Below, in pieces: positions 31,709 to 41,994 of a stretch of DNA of 64,000 nt (position 1 is the first letter of the stretch; the number at the start of each line of letters is the position of its first letter). Location: NCBI GenBank assembly GCA_003013855.2, contig ML058466.1:2595501-2659500 (forward strand), read 5' to 3'. The position numbers were made by a program, and so were the translations under genes. The notes below the pieces were generated by a model that was not told the DNA's origin, searched no databases, and saw nothing but the letters and a program-made list of their open reading frames with translations. This DNA is from Liriodendron chinense (taxonomy: Eukaryota > Streptophyta > Magnoliopsida > Magnoliales > Magnoliaceae).

Positions 31709-32481
31709 CCTAGGAAGGACAAGAGGATGGTTGAACTATTGGAGCAAGTTAAAATGCTAAATTTGAAAACTGCTCTTCTCTTGCGTGAAAAAGGAAAATC
31801 TGATTCTCCCAAGAAAACTAGGGAATCTCACCATAAAAATACCCCTCATAAAAGAACAACAACTAAATGGGTTGTAAAGAATAAGTGTTTGCTCATTCAT
31901 ACTGCCTTAGAAGCTGGGAATACCCTTAGATGGTACTTGGATAGTGGTTGCTCTAGACACATGACAAGTGATAGATCTCAATTTTGTGCATATGTCGAAT
32001 TTGATGGTGGGTCTGTCACATTTGGTGATGGGAGCATAGCTAAAATTATTGGTAAAGGAACCATCACGGGGCCAGGTTTGCCCGAAATTGAAAATGTGCT
32101 GTATGTTGATGGCCTTAAATACAACTTACTGAGTATCTCACAGGTTTGTGATGAAGAGCACTCAGTAAGCTTCTCCAAAGATATGTGCAAGATCCTAAAC
32201 TCCACAGGAAAATTAGTCATGAAAGGTCTACGCACAGGAGACAACTGCTATGTCATTGAAAATCACAACAATTCAAGCTCCTCCACCATGTGTCACGTGG
32301 CCATTCAGGATGAAACAGAACTATGGCACCATCGACTCGTTCATGTACATTATAGAAATCTGTTTAAACTGAGTCAAAAAAATTTGGTAAGAGGTCTACC
32401 AAAGATGGGTAAAAGACCAAATGCTGTGTCATCGCATGCCAAAAAGGTAAACAAATCAAGGTTGCACACAAGAGAACCTCT
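31709..32481 (+). pseudogene. Element A protease and GAG-pre-integrase
   Basis: In the frame of ORF 31499-32527. RWYLDSGCSRHMTSD holds the copia protease motif DSGCSxHM. VTFGDGSIAKIIGKGTI, ENVLYVDGLKYNLLSISQ follow, then the GAG-pre-integrase LWHHRLVHVHYRNL with the zinc-binding histidines. A one-base deletion at about 32,430 hits the first Cys codon of the CX2C pair, so the rest of this ORF is out of frame and integrase resumes in another frame (ACQKGKQIKVAHKR). Confidence 0.8.
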
Positions 32482-33405
32482 ATGCTGGTCACATCAAAAC
32501 CATTTGAAATGCTACACATGGACCTAGTTGGTCCTACCAGGGTACTTAGCCAAGGTGGAAAACGATACTTCTTTGTAGTCGTTGATGATTACTCTAGATT
32601 CACATGGGTCGCCTTCCTAAGAGAAAAATCTGACACTTTTGAAGAATTCCAAAAACTAGTGAAGCGACTTCACAATGAGAAAGGATACATGGTAGCAAGA
32701 ATCAGGAGTGATCACGGCGGTGAATTTGAAGATCATCGTTTGAAGGCATTATGCGATGAATTGGGTATTCACCATGAGTTCTCAGCACCCAAAACACCTC
32801 AACAAAATGGGGTTGCTGAAAGGAAAAATCGAGTATTGTTGGATATGGCCACATCTATGCTTAATAATAAGAATCTTGCGCAAAATCTATGGGCCGAAGC
32901 AGTAAACACTGCCTGCTATATTATAAATCGAGTTTATTTAAGGGCAGGTCTAAACAAAACAGCTTATGAACTGTGGTGTGGAAAGACACTGAATGTAAAA
33001 TACTTTAAGGTCTTTGGTAGTACATGCTATATTCTGAGAGACCGAGAAAATTTGGGAAAGTTTGACTCCAAAAGTGATGAGGGTATCTTCTTAGGATACT
33101 CATTAAATAGTAGAGCCTTTCGTGTCTACAACCTTCGAACCTCATCAGTTCAAGAGTCAATCAATGTGATTGTGGATGATTGCTTGGATAAATCTGTGTC
33201 TCCAGGTAATGAAGAAGAAGATGAGGGCATATGCAAGATAGGCAAATCTGATAAACAACCCTCTTCTCCAAATGCCCCCACTGCTCCTGGTGATGTACAA
33301 ATTGTCAAGGATCACCCCCTCAATCAAATCATTGGGGATCCTAGCGTTGGTGTCAAAACCAGGAGACAGTTGGAGGCAGTCAACAGTCACCTGTGTTTCA
33401 CATAA
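32482..33405 (+). pseudogene. Element A integrase
   Basis: Open for 307 codons. HMDLVGPTR carries the first catalytic Asp, RIRSDHGGEF the second and NGVAERKNR the Glu, so the DDE triad is complete. KYFKVFGSTCYIL, GIFLGYSLNSRAFRVYN and RTRRQL-like VKTRRQLEA follow, the copia integrase C-terminal blocks. The first Met is not a natural start: the true frame comes from upstream through a frameshift. Ends at TAA 33403 where pol should continue. Confidence 0.85.
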
Positions 33406-34625
33406 AAAATAGAACTAAAAAATGCTGATGAAGCTCTAAATGATGAATTCTGGATCCTTGCAATGCAGGAAGAGCTTCAACAATTCATTAGAAATGAAGT
33501 GTGGTATCTGGTCGACAGGCCGGAAAGGAAAAATGTTATTGGAACCAAATGGATTTTCAAGAATAAATCTGATGAATCTGGGAATGTAATACGAAATAAG
33601 GCTCGGTTAGTTGCTCAGGGATATTCACAAATTGAAGGTATTGATTTTGATGAAACATTTGCCCCTGTAGCTAGACTCGAGTCTATTAGAATTCTTATGG
33701 CTGTTGCTTGTGCGTTAAAGTTCAAACTATTTCATATGGATGTAAAAAGCGCCTTCTTGAATAGTATTCTTGATGAGGAAGTGTATGTTGAACAACCAAA
33801 AGGATTCGTTGATCCTAAGTATCCTCTCAAAGTGTACCGGTTGAAAAAGGCGCTTTACGGACTCAAGCAAGCACCCCGTGCATGGTATGAACGCTTAACT
33901 CATTTTCTTGTAGACCATGATTTTGCTAGGGGGAGCGTTGACAAAACTCTATTTATTAGAGAAGCCGAGAATTCTGTGTTGATTGCCCAGATTTATGTGG
34001 ATGACATTGTGTTTGGATCCACATGTGAGAAAATGTCCATCTCCTTTGCTAAATTAATGACATCTGAATTTGAGATGAGTATGGTAGGAGAACTTAACAT
34101 GTTTCTAGGGCTTCGAGTAAAACAACTTGCATCAGGTATATTCATTACCCAAGCCAAATATGCTAAAGATCTTGTTAAGAGATTTGGCTTAGACTCTGGT
34201 CGTTCCTACACTACACCTATGAGCACCACTGTTAAACTATCAAAAGACCTTGTAGGAAAAAGTGTAGATCAACATCTTTATAGAAGCATGATTGGTAGTC
34301 TTCTTTATCTCACTGCTAGTAGACCAGATATTGCTTTTAGTGTAGGTGCTTGTGCTCGATTTCAGGCTGATCCCAAAGAATCTCACCTTACCGCTGTTAA
34401 ACGGATCATCCGGTTTGTTGGATGCACTACCGAATACGGTCTTTGGTACCCCTTTAATTCATCTACAGATATTGCAGGGTATTCAGATGCCGACTGGGCT
34501 GGTAACATGGATGATCGTAAATCAACCAGCGGTGGGTGTTTTTATGTTGGAAATTGCCTTGTGGGGTGGCATAATAAGAAACAAAACTCCATCTCTTTAT
34601 CCACAGCCGAAGTACATTGCTGCTG
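33406..34625 (+). pseudogene. Element A reverse transcriptase and start of RNase H
   Basis: Open from 33463. NEVWYLVDRP, GTKWIFKNKSDESGNVIRNK, QGYSQIEGIDFDETFAPVARL, HMDVKSAFLNSILDEEVYVEQP, YGLKQAPRAWYERL and YVDDIVFGS (catalytic YVDD intact) identify a copia RT. Then SRPDIAFSVG and RNase H blocks GYSDADWAGNMDDRKSTSGG. A one-base frameshift at about 34,615 (in STAEV) moves the rest to the next frame; the last residues of this ORF are spurious. About 390 residues, near full length. Confidence 0.88.
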
Positions 34626-34930
34626 GAAGTTGTTGTGCCCAATTATTATGGATAAAACAAACCTTGACCGATTATGGGATTAACCAAGGCACAATGACTC
34701 TATTTTGCGACAATACTAGTGCCATAAATATATCGAAAAATCAAGTTCAGCACTCACGCACTAAGCACATAGATATTAGGCACCATTTTATTCGAGAATT
34801 GGTTGAAGATCACATAATATCTCTCGAATATGTGCCTACCGAGAATCAGCTAGCTGACATCCTAACGAAACCCTTGGACTCAGTTCGCTTTGCGAACCTC
34901 CAGAAGTCCATTGGTGTTGGATGTGTCTAG
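34600..34930 (+). pseudogene. Element A RNase H C-terminus and end of pol
   Basis: In the frame of ORF 34346-34930: YIAAGSCCAQLLWIKQTL, LFCDNTSAINISKNQVQHSR, TKHIDIRHHFIREL, QLADILTKPLD. These are the last conserved blocks of copia pol. Stop at 34,928. Confidence 0.85.
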
Positions 34931-35250
34931 TTTATCTAACAAGTGTATGTTTTGCAGGAAAAATCTGAGGATTAAGCCTCTCTATCTGATCTTTATAGGT
35001 ATATCTGAGGACCTTTGCTTCTTTTCATTGCTTTCTACAAAAATCCGGGATCATAGTCCCAATTCTTGTCCTCTATCGATAAATCTGGACCTTAAGGGTC
35101 CCTCATTTTGTGATTGGGTTGTACCTTGGTACACTATGGTCATGGGTACTTGGATCTAAAAGATAAAGGTCTGTCGAAAGGACAGACTTCCTATCCAACA
35201 AAACTAGTGTAGAAACCTTCTGCTGGTGGATGCAGTGGTAGACAAACGGT
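34931..35250 (+). other. Element A spacer between pol and internal promoter
   Basis: No gene. T-rich. Contains repeated words such as ATCTGAGGA and AAATCTGGACC. I see no terminator that I can name. Confidence 0.5.
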
Positions 35251-35400
35251 CAGCCGACCGGTCAAGATCGGTCAGGCTGCCTTCAAATTCTAACTGTCTC
35301 ATATGTTTCACGCCATCCGACCTGTCAAGACCGGTCGGGCTGTGCATTAGTTGCTGCTGGGCACCCCATTTGGGTCAAGACCGGTCGTGCAACCCCAGAC
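35251..35400. promoter_or_regulatory. Internal palindrome box in element A, upstream of ORF3
   Basis: Three units near 35254, 35318 and 35372: GCCGACCGGTCAAGATCGGT, CCGACCTGTCAAGACCGGTC and GTCAAGACCGGTC, plus GACTGGTC at 35,399. Spacing is about 55-64 bases. The two-base spacer is AA where LTR copies have TT, so the box lies in reverse orientation relative to the LTR boxes of the same element. Confidence 0.75.
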
Positions 35401-35433
35401 TGGTCTGCCCGTGTGTCAGCCGTCCGTAGGGGG

Positions 35434-35447
35434 CTCTTTATATATAG
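35434..35447 (+). promoter_or_regulatory. Internal TATA box upstream of ORF3
   Basis: GGGGCTCTTTATATATAG, matching the LTR TATA context GGGGCTCTATATAG, about 45 bases after the internal box and 241 bases before the ORF3 start codon. A possible small intron in the leader runs from GTAAGGGATTC (35,603) to CATATTTAG (35,655), though 50-odd bases is short for a plant intron. Confidence 0.6.
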
Positions 35448-35687
35448 TTGGAGCTCATTTAGGTCACCCATTTCACATTTTCTCACCTCCACTTGCTGCT
35501 CCAGCTCCCCCTCTTGCTCTCCAAGGTGATTCCAAGGTGATTCTTTGCAAGACTAGAGTTTCTAACCTCCTCTACCTTGCTCTTCTTCATCTCATTCCTT
35601 TGGTAAGGGATTCACTCTCATTCTTCTTTGTTTAATCCCTTCCTTTCATATTTAGGAGTGGTTTAGAGTATCTTCTTGCTTCTTCTA

Positions 35688-37025
35688 TGTCTTCTCAAGA
35701 GAGTGAAGATGAGCTCCCCTTAAGGCGGAGTGATCGGCCCAAGGCAAAAGTTAAGCCTCCTCCTCGCCCTTTAAAATCCAAGAAAATCGCTTCAAAAGGG
35801 AAAGGGGCTGCCTCATCTTCCATTCCGCCTGTTTAATCTCAATCCTTGGGTAAAAATGTTTCATGCCATTCCACCCATTGGGATGATTTCAAGGACAAAG
35901 AGGTGGTTTGTGAAAAGTCCGTCAAATTGGATGACTTGGCCAACTATAATGTTCATTCCATGTTGACCGCCATAAATTGGGGCCCCGTACTCCACATGGG
36001 GGGCCCTATCCAGTTTGACATGGTTCGAAAATTTTATGCCTCTTGTGTCCATGTCACCGCCTCTCCCCCCTCTTTTAGAGTTGAGGTTGGTGATCGGCCA
36101 TGCCTTTTTACTTTGAAATCCATCTCGAAATTTATTGGAGTTCCCATTATTAAGGAGTCTCCTTTCGATTTTTCCTCGCTGGGTCCCAAACTTAACCTCG
36201 TTATTGCCAAATTCCTATGTGGTGATGGGACACCCAAATGGGTTGGAGGTGCGCTTCGAGCGTCCTCTATATTATGGGATTTCCGCCTACTTCACAACCT
36301 TTTTTTCCGCAATGTATACCCTCGGATGAGTAACAAGGCGGATGTCACCGAATCCATGTTTCGGTTGCTCTATCGTGTAGGTTAGGGTCATCCGCTTTGC
36401 CTCCCAACCCGGATCATGTCTATCATTCACTAGGTTATCTTGCGACACGATGGAAAACTCCTCCAGTCTTTCTTTTGAGCATCTCATATGCCAATTAGCT
36501 GCTGAGATTGACATTGTCGGTACTGATAAAGTTCACAAGCCCGTCATTATCAACTGTACCCTCATTGCTCGTATGGAGCTTATAAAAGAAGCCATCCAGA
36601 GTCGTCTTCTGCAGGAGCAGCAGCAGGATCCGACCGAGCCGTCCCAGCCTGAGGCTCCACCTGCCTCCACTGGCCCTTCCCACACTTCACCTTCAGCTCC
36701 TTCCTCTGATCCATCCCTCGATCCTCGAGCTGCTCCGGGTCGATTCAGTACGCCTCCTAGAGCTTTTTCTCGATGACGATCCCCTTCTGTGGATCCTCCT
36801 TCATACATTGCTGAGCTTCGTCAGCTTTAAGAGCACTTATTTCAGCGGCTAGACAGGATTGAGCAGAGTGGGGACCAGATTTTGCAGGGTCAGGCCACCA
36901 TACTTGTACAGCAGGAGGCCCTTATAACTCACCTCGCATAGTTGGAGAGGCGGATAGAGATATGGGAGCGCGCGGCGCGTAGGGACGTTCCACCCCCTGA
37001 TCTGGGAGATGGAACAGATTACTAG
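35688..37025 (+). pseudogene. Element A ORF3: plant transposon-type protein with proline-rich and coiled-coil tail
   Basis: ATG 35688 starts MSSQESEDELPLRRSDRPK, a basic region rich in K and P (about residues 1-48), then one in-frame TAA (about 35,833). The next 179 codons read FDMVRKFYASC, FRVEVGDRPCLFTLKSISKF and GVPI, the pattern of the 'putative plant transposon protein' domain found near plant retroelements. After a TAG at 36,383 the text continues in a frame with FEHLICQLAAEID, a P/S/A-rich stretch (36,620-36,770) and a Q/E/L-rich coiled coil (36,800-37,000). Function unknown; SIRE relatives often have an envelope-like ORF here, but no signal peptide or membrane helix is seen. Confidence 0.65.
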
Positions 37026-37748
37026 TCTCATGTCTTGGTCACAGTTCCTTTTTGTATGACCAACGACATTATCTGGATTTCATGCACTATCTTTCTATGG
37101 GTTGTCTGTATATTTTGCACGAATTGATAGATATTTACATTGGGCTGCTTGCCCATTTTGGTATATGTATGGATGCTATAGTTATATCTTTTTACATGAG
37201 CTCTTGATCTTTTATTGAATATCTGTGGGAGGTTGGATGGTTTGGGCACATTTGCCCTTTTTAGCTCATGGTTTTTGTTATGTGTTTGTCTAGATATACA
37301 TCTGGAGGGGTGGTTGGTTGATTGGGCTATAAGCCCTCTATGCTTTCATGATTACTTGTATATCTGGTATGATTTGTTCTTTAAATCTCCTCAGGGCTTA
37401 AATTTCTATATCTCTTCCCTGTTTTATGTGATTGACATATTTTCGGCGCTAGCCTTGCAGCTTTCTTAGGCATATCTTTTTTGCTGGCTAACCCTTGTCA
37501 ATTACTAACAAAAAGGGAGAGAATCATCCCACCTAGAAGGTCCAATTATATCTTTTTGCAGAACTTTGTAGGTGCAAGCAATGAGGGGGAGATTTGAAGA
37601 AAATCGAGTCTGTACATGTCCTTTTGTAAAGATCATTGTGTATATCTGTATAGACATGTAATTGGGTGTATATTTCCTTATGTTTAAGGGTCAATCATGA
37701 TAAGGAAATCATGATTTTTTATGTTAGATGTTTTGTCACGCAATTGAC
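37026..37748 (+). other. Element A 3' untranslated region
   Basis: T-rich, no motif-bearing ORF. Ends with CAATTGACAAAGGGGGAAT before the LTR. Confidence 0.6.
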
Positions 37749-37758
37749 AAAGGGGGAA
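37749..37758 (+). other. Element A polypurine tract
   Basis: AAAGGGGGAA, one base before the LTR start TGTTAGTAC. Confidence 0.85.
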
Positions 37759-37759
37759 T

Positions 37760-39704
37760 TGTTAGTACACTTTATTTTGTCAATTGACGTGTTGGTTGGT
37801 CGCGTCTTGTCGTGTGAGCCCCGGTCGAAGATTTGAAGATCGACTATGCTTCTTTCATTGCTCAAGCTCAAGCTGAAACAAGATCTCAGGTAAGTTGCAT
37901 ATAGATCGACCATAGGAAACCCAAAACATCAAAGAATGGCGTAATGACTCACCTATCTTATCCCATTCCCTCTCGACCCTTGCGCAAGTTGATCAGACTT
38001 GTGGTCCATGGCTGGTGCAAAACGTAATTGAAGATATGTCCAAACATTGGACCCCATGCACCTTATCACTTCATGCTTGAAAGTGATCCGCTGCTGTGTT
38101 GAAGAACTTGATCCAGCAACCTTGCTGTAAGGAAACCATCTAGACAGCCGACCGGGTCTTGACCGGTCGGCTAGGGCCATCAACACAGTCAGCATGCTTG
38201 CTGTGATAACCTCAACTGGACAGCCGACCGATCTTGACCGTTTGGCCAGAAGCTCTAGACCTGTCCAGCAGCTGTGCTGCATGAAGGCTTGCTGTATGTA
38301 ATTCAGCTGACCGGTCGGCCAGGTGCATCAAAATTGGTAAGAGACTTGCTGTATGTAATTCAGCTGGACTGCCGACCGGTCTTGACCGGTCGGCCAGCAA
38401 TACAGAAACTGTCCAGCAGCTTTGTTGCATTGTCCAGATAGGCAGCCGACCGGTCTTGATCGATCGGCCTTCACATTTCAAATTAGTCCAGCAAGCATAG
38501 CCAACCGGTCTTGACCGGTCGGACTGCAAACTGCAGTTTGTCCAGCAAGGTTTTCCAACCGTTCTTGACCTGTCGGGCAGACCCAGATTTGGCCCTGTGT
38601 TTTGAAATGCGACCGGTCCGTCCGACCGGTTAAGACCCCTCTCTGACAGGTCGGACGTGACCGTTTTAGATCCGTTGGGGCCATCCTTTGAGGCTCTATA
38701 TAGCCATGACTTATGGTCTTTCATGGTATGCATTCAACACCCTTCAAGAGCTAAGAGAGACAGCTTTTACTCACATCCTCCTACCCTCTTTGCTCTTAAT
38801 TCCCTTGAGTTCATCATTCAAACCTAGCCATTAATGGCTTATCAATGAGTATTCAAAGCTTGGTTTGAAGTATGAACTCAATTCCTTCATTCATGACTAA
38901 CCTACCTTCGAAATATCTTTATGAGGTCGTTTATAGCCATTGAATGCTTGAAGTTTGGCAGTTCCCTCATTACCATTGCATTGAATAGGCAAGAGGAACT
39001 TGACTAACTCTTTCCCAACTACCCGGAATCAACATAACCTCATCATTTGCATCGGTAGCTGATCTTGGGAGCACAAAGAGAAGCTGAAGCACGTGGAGCT
39101 GAAGCTACTCATCAAAGGCATCGAATCGGGGCTCAATCGTCTAGGTATGTCTAGTATTTGAGATTTCATTTATTGAATCACTATTCCCTGGATTGGGAAA
39201 CTCCGACGGGAGTGTACGTGACCATCCTTGGATTAGGATTGGTGAGAGTTTGAGATCCAAACTCGTCAAGTCCCTGGATTGGGCCATCGGCGGATGGTAA
39301 ACGCGGTCCTAGATCAAAAGATGTCAAGGTTGATGGTTAACCTAATTTAAAACCAAGACTATAGTGAAATCCAGTGGTCTCATAGGTTGAGATCGTGAAA
39401 CGGGAGTGGAGTAGGAAAACCGAACCACTATAAATCGTTGTGCATTGTGAGTCTGAATGATTGCTATGTGTTGAATGGCTTAGTCAATCATGAATGCTAA
39501 TTGTTTGATGAAATGCTTATGATAGTCCTTGCTTACAAATTCATCATATAATTGCCTTGAATGTTATTGTGATAATCTTGGTTGCTAAGATTAACTTGAT
39601 TAGTTTTAATTGTAATTGGAAATTCAAAAAAGTCCTATTCACCCCCCTCTAGGAAATTAGGCATATCTCCGAGTATCTCCTTAAGCGGTAAAACCGCAAT
39701 TTCA
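37760..39704 (+). repeat. Element A 3' LTR
   Basis: 1945 bp; by eye nearly the same as the 5' LTR with scattered substitutions and small indels, including a rearranged unit near 38,285-38,340 in the palindrome box. Confidence 0.93.
38146..38625. promoter_or_regulatory. Palindrome box, element A 3' LTR
   Basis: Same array as 28125-28611; the third unit has lost its left palindrome, a short text (GCTTGCTGTATGTAATTCAG) having been copied in from the next unit. Confidence 0.75.
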
Positions 39705-39709
39705 AGTAT
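39705..39709. repeat. Target-site duplication of element A (right)
   Basis: AGTAT, matching 27722-27726. Confidence 0.9.
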
Positions 39710-40110
39710 ACGAATAGATCTATTAGCAAGTTGGAGTGTGGTTTTGATGGGTTTCAATTCACCTAACCCAAGTTGTTCATAGACTGAGTATGGGATGAGG
39801 TTAACACTTGCTCCTAAATCGAGTAAGGCTTGTTTGATCCAGTAGTCGCCTATGATGCATGCCGAGATCCTTGTATTTTTTGGGCACCTCTTTTTTTATA
39901 ATGACGCTCAAATTCTCAGTCAAAAGTACTTTGTTGTGAACATTGTGTTTCCTTTTGATTGTATACAATTCCTTCAGAAATTTGGCATAGGATGGTATTT
40001 GTTTTATAGCATCCAACAATAGAATGTTGATCTTCATTTGCTTAAAAATCTCTAAGATTTTCAGGTTTTTGTCTAAAGGTTTGGGTTAAATCAACCTTTA
40101 GGGAAACGGG
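39705..40110 (-). pseudogene. Element C protease N-terminal half and linker (right of insertion A)
   Basis: From higher to lower coordinates on the minus strand: FKQMKINILLLDAIKQIPSY, KFLKELYTIKRKH, then text matching the protease active-site block (GASVNLIPYSVYEQLGLGEL near 39,770-39,830, in another frame) and LQLANRSIRI at the border with A. The active-site Asp region is preserved in outline, with a frameshift. Confidence 0.65.
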
Positions 40111-41330
40111 GCAACTGGCTTGTATTGCCTTTCCGGTTCTTTCTCATGTGGAGTGTTGTTCGGACTATCATCCTTTTTGAAAATTTCCGGATCATTAGGC
40201 TTTGGAGCCTTCACCAGATTAGATTTATCAATTGTTTTACCACTCCTCAAAGTGGTGATAGCTTGAACATGCTCTATATGTTGGGAGGAAAAGCTTGGGT
40301 CTTGTATCTCAAATTGAGTTCTTGGGTTAGGAAGAGGTTAGGCAAGAAGTGTGCCTTTCTCCCTAACACTAAGATAAGATTCAACTCTAGCCATAGAGGA
40401 TTTCAAGTCATTAATGGCTTGAGATGAATTTTGGTTGAATTTCAGTTGTTCTTGCATGAACCCATCAATTTTCAAAGAATTAGTCTTGTTATATTTAGCT
40501 TGAACTGACATGAATGCTCCCAACATCTCCTTTAGCGTAGCTTTTGGTATAATTACTAAGGATGGACCTAGTAAAGGTTGAGCTTGAAGGGTGCTATTTG
40601 CATTCGCAGTTAATCCATTCCTCCAACTGAAGTTGGGATGGTTCTTCCAACTAGAGTTATACGTGTTTGAGTTTGGAGTACTAAATGGTCGTTGATAATT
40701 GTTTATGGCATTCGATTGTTCTTATAAGATTTCTTGGAATGCAGGAATTGTGGGACAATCCTGTGTTGCATGTTGATTTTCGATACAAATTCCACAAACA
40801 ATTTCAACATCCCTTGGGTTAATCGTCTCACCTTTCTTCAATTCCATGGCCTCGACTTTTCTTGTAAGGCTAGTCACACGTGCACTTATGTTATATTCTT
40901 CTGAGAGGACATAAATTCCTCATTTTTCCTTTTGTTGGCTTGTCTTGAGATTTGTTGGTTTAGATGTATACCAAGACTGTGCATTCTCGGCCAAGTCATC
41001 AAAATAGTCCCATGTTTCCTCGGCCTCCTTATTCATGAATTCTCTATTACAGATCATCTCTATGAATTAGCACATGGGTGAAGTCAGTCCTTCACAGAAA
41101 AATCTTATTACCCGCTAAATTTTGTAGCCATGATGTGGACATGCATTTAACAAGTCCTTAAACCTCTCCCAACATTGGAAGAAGGTCTTGTCCTCTTTTT
41201 GAGCAAAATTCATGATAAGTCGCCTCAATATGATCGTTTTGTGAGTAGGGAAGAACTTTTTAATGAACTCCCTAGTCATCTCAGTCCATGTCTCAATTGA
41301 TCTTAGCCTTAATGCATGAAGTTAAGCATT
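40111..41330 (-). pseudogene. Element C gag C-terminal part with degraded knuckle
   Basis: Minus strand: CWERFKDL and NACPHHGY (near 41,130-41,190), WDYFDDLAENAQSW (near 40,990), CGICIENQHATQDCP at about 40,755-40,800 (a CX2CX4HX4C knuckle), then RPFSTPNSNTYNSSWKNHPN-like linker. 40526-40338 is an open piece rich in Q, N and K. Multiple stops. Confidence 0.65.
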
Positions 41331-41798
41331 AGCTTTCTCTTTAAGGGAGAAAGGAAATAGTTTAAGTCTCACTACATCATCGGTTACATTTGCAAAGTGC
41401 ATCGTGGCTATCACCTCATCAAATTCCTTAAGATGTTGATAGGCACTTTCACTGGCTAGTCCATGGAATTTGAGAAGGAGTTGGATTACTCCCGATTTAA
41501 GATCTATGTTCCATGCATTATGTGAAAAAATTATGCATGAGGGAGTGCTCACTCTTACAGGTTGCAAGTAATCACATAGAGTAAGTCGAGGAGCATTCTC
41601 AATCTCATTCTCTCCCGTTTCGGTTTGGTTTTGGCCCAGATTTTGATTGGCCATAGGGTTGGGTTGATTTCCGGTCATGCTTTTCGACAAAATTGGAGAA
41701 TCTAAACGTTTCTTAGCATGTGGCTCCCTATCAATCCCTTCAACAATTCCCCCTTCACTAATGAGTAGGTTATTAGAATCCTGAACCCAATGTGGCAT
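41322..41798 (-). pseudogene. Element C gag N-terminal part
   Basis: An open minus-strand frame of 158 codons. The first part is hydrophilic linker (NQPNPMANQNLGQNQTETGE); then APRLTLCDYLQPVRVSTPSC, LKSGVIQLLLKFHGL, YQHLKEFDEVIATMHFANV, LKLFPFSLKEKANA, the Athila-type gag core. It ends at a stop just before the WLH block; the following gag text continues in frame down to about 41,120. Confidence 0.75.
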
Positions 41799-41970
41799 GA
41801 ATATCTTAGAAAAATAAAAGAAAAAGGGTTAGAAAAATCTGATTTGAAATGACTCCTTCGACTTCTAGAATTCATGTAAATACAAAACAAAGTAAACAAA
41901 CAAGTTAGTAAAAGACTCTTAAAATCTCAAATAGAAACTGTTTTCAAAAAATTTGTGAAAACTGTCAAAG
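41799..41970 (-). other. Element C leader
   Basis: 172 bases between primer site and gag; nothing else recognised. Confidence 0.5.
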
Positions 41971-41987
41971 TCTCCGGCAACGGCGCT
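41971..41987 (-). other. Element C primer binding site (tRNA-Asp type)
   Basis: The minus strand reads AGCGCCGTTGCCGGAGA, seven bases after the LTR end; the consensus is TGGCGCCGTTGCCGGGGA, with few mismatches. Confidence 0.75.
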
Positions 41988-41994
41988 AAAAACT

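Larger units (their letters stand above)
27727..39704 (+). mobile_element. Element A: SIRE-like (Maximus-type) copia retrotransposon with third ORF
   Basis: 11,978 bp with LTRs of 1963 and 1945 bp, the 5-bp duplication AGTAT, a tRNA-Met primer site two bases after the 5' LTR, gag, protease, integrase, RT, RNase H in copia order, then a separate ORF3 before the polypurine tract. The length, long LTRs and extra 3' ORF fit the SIRE/Maximus branch. It is the best preserved element here, yet gag and pol have several frameshifts and stops. Confidence 0.93.
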
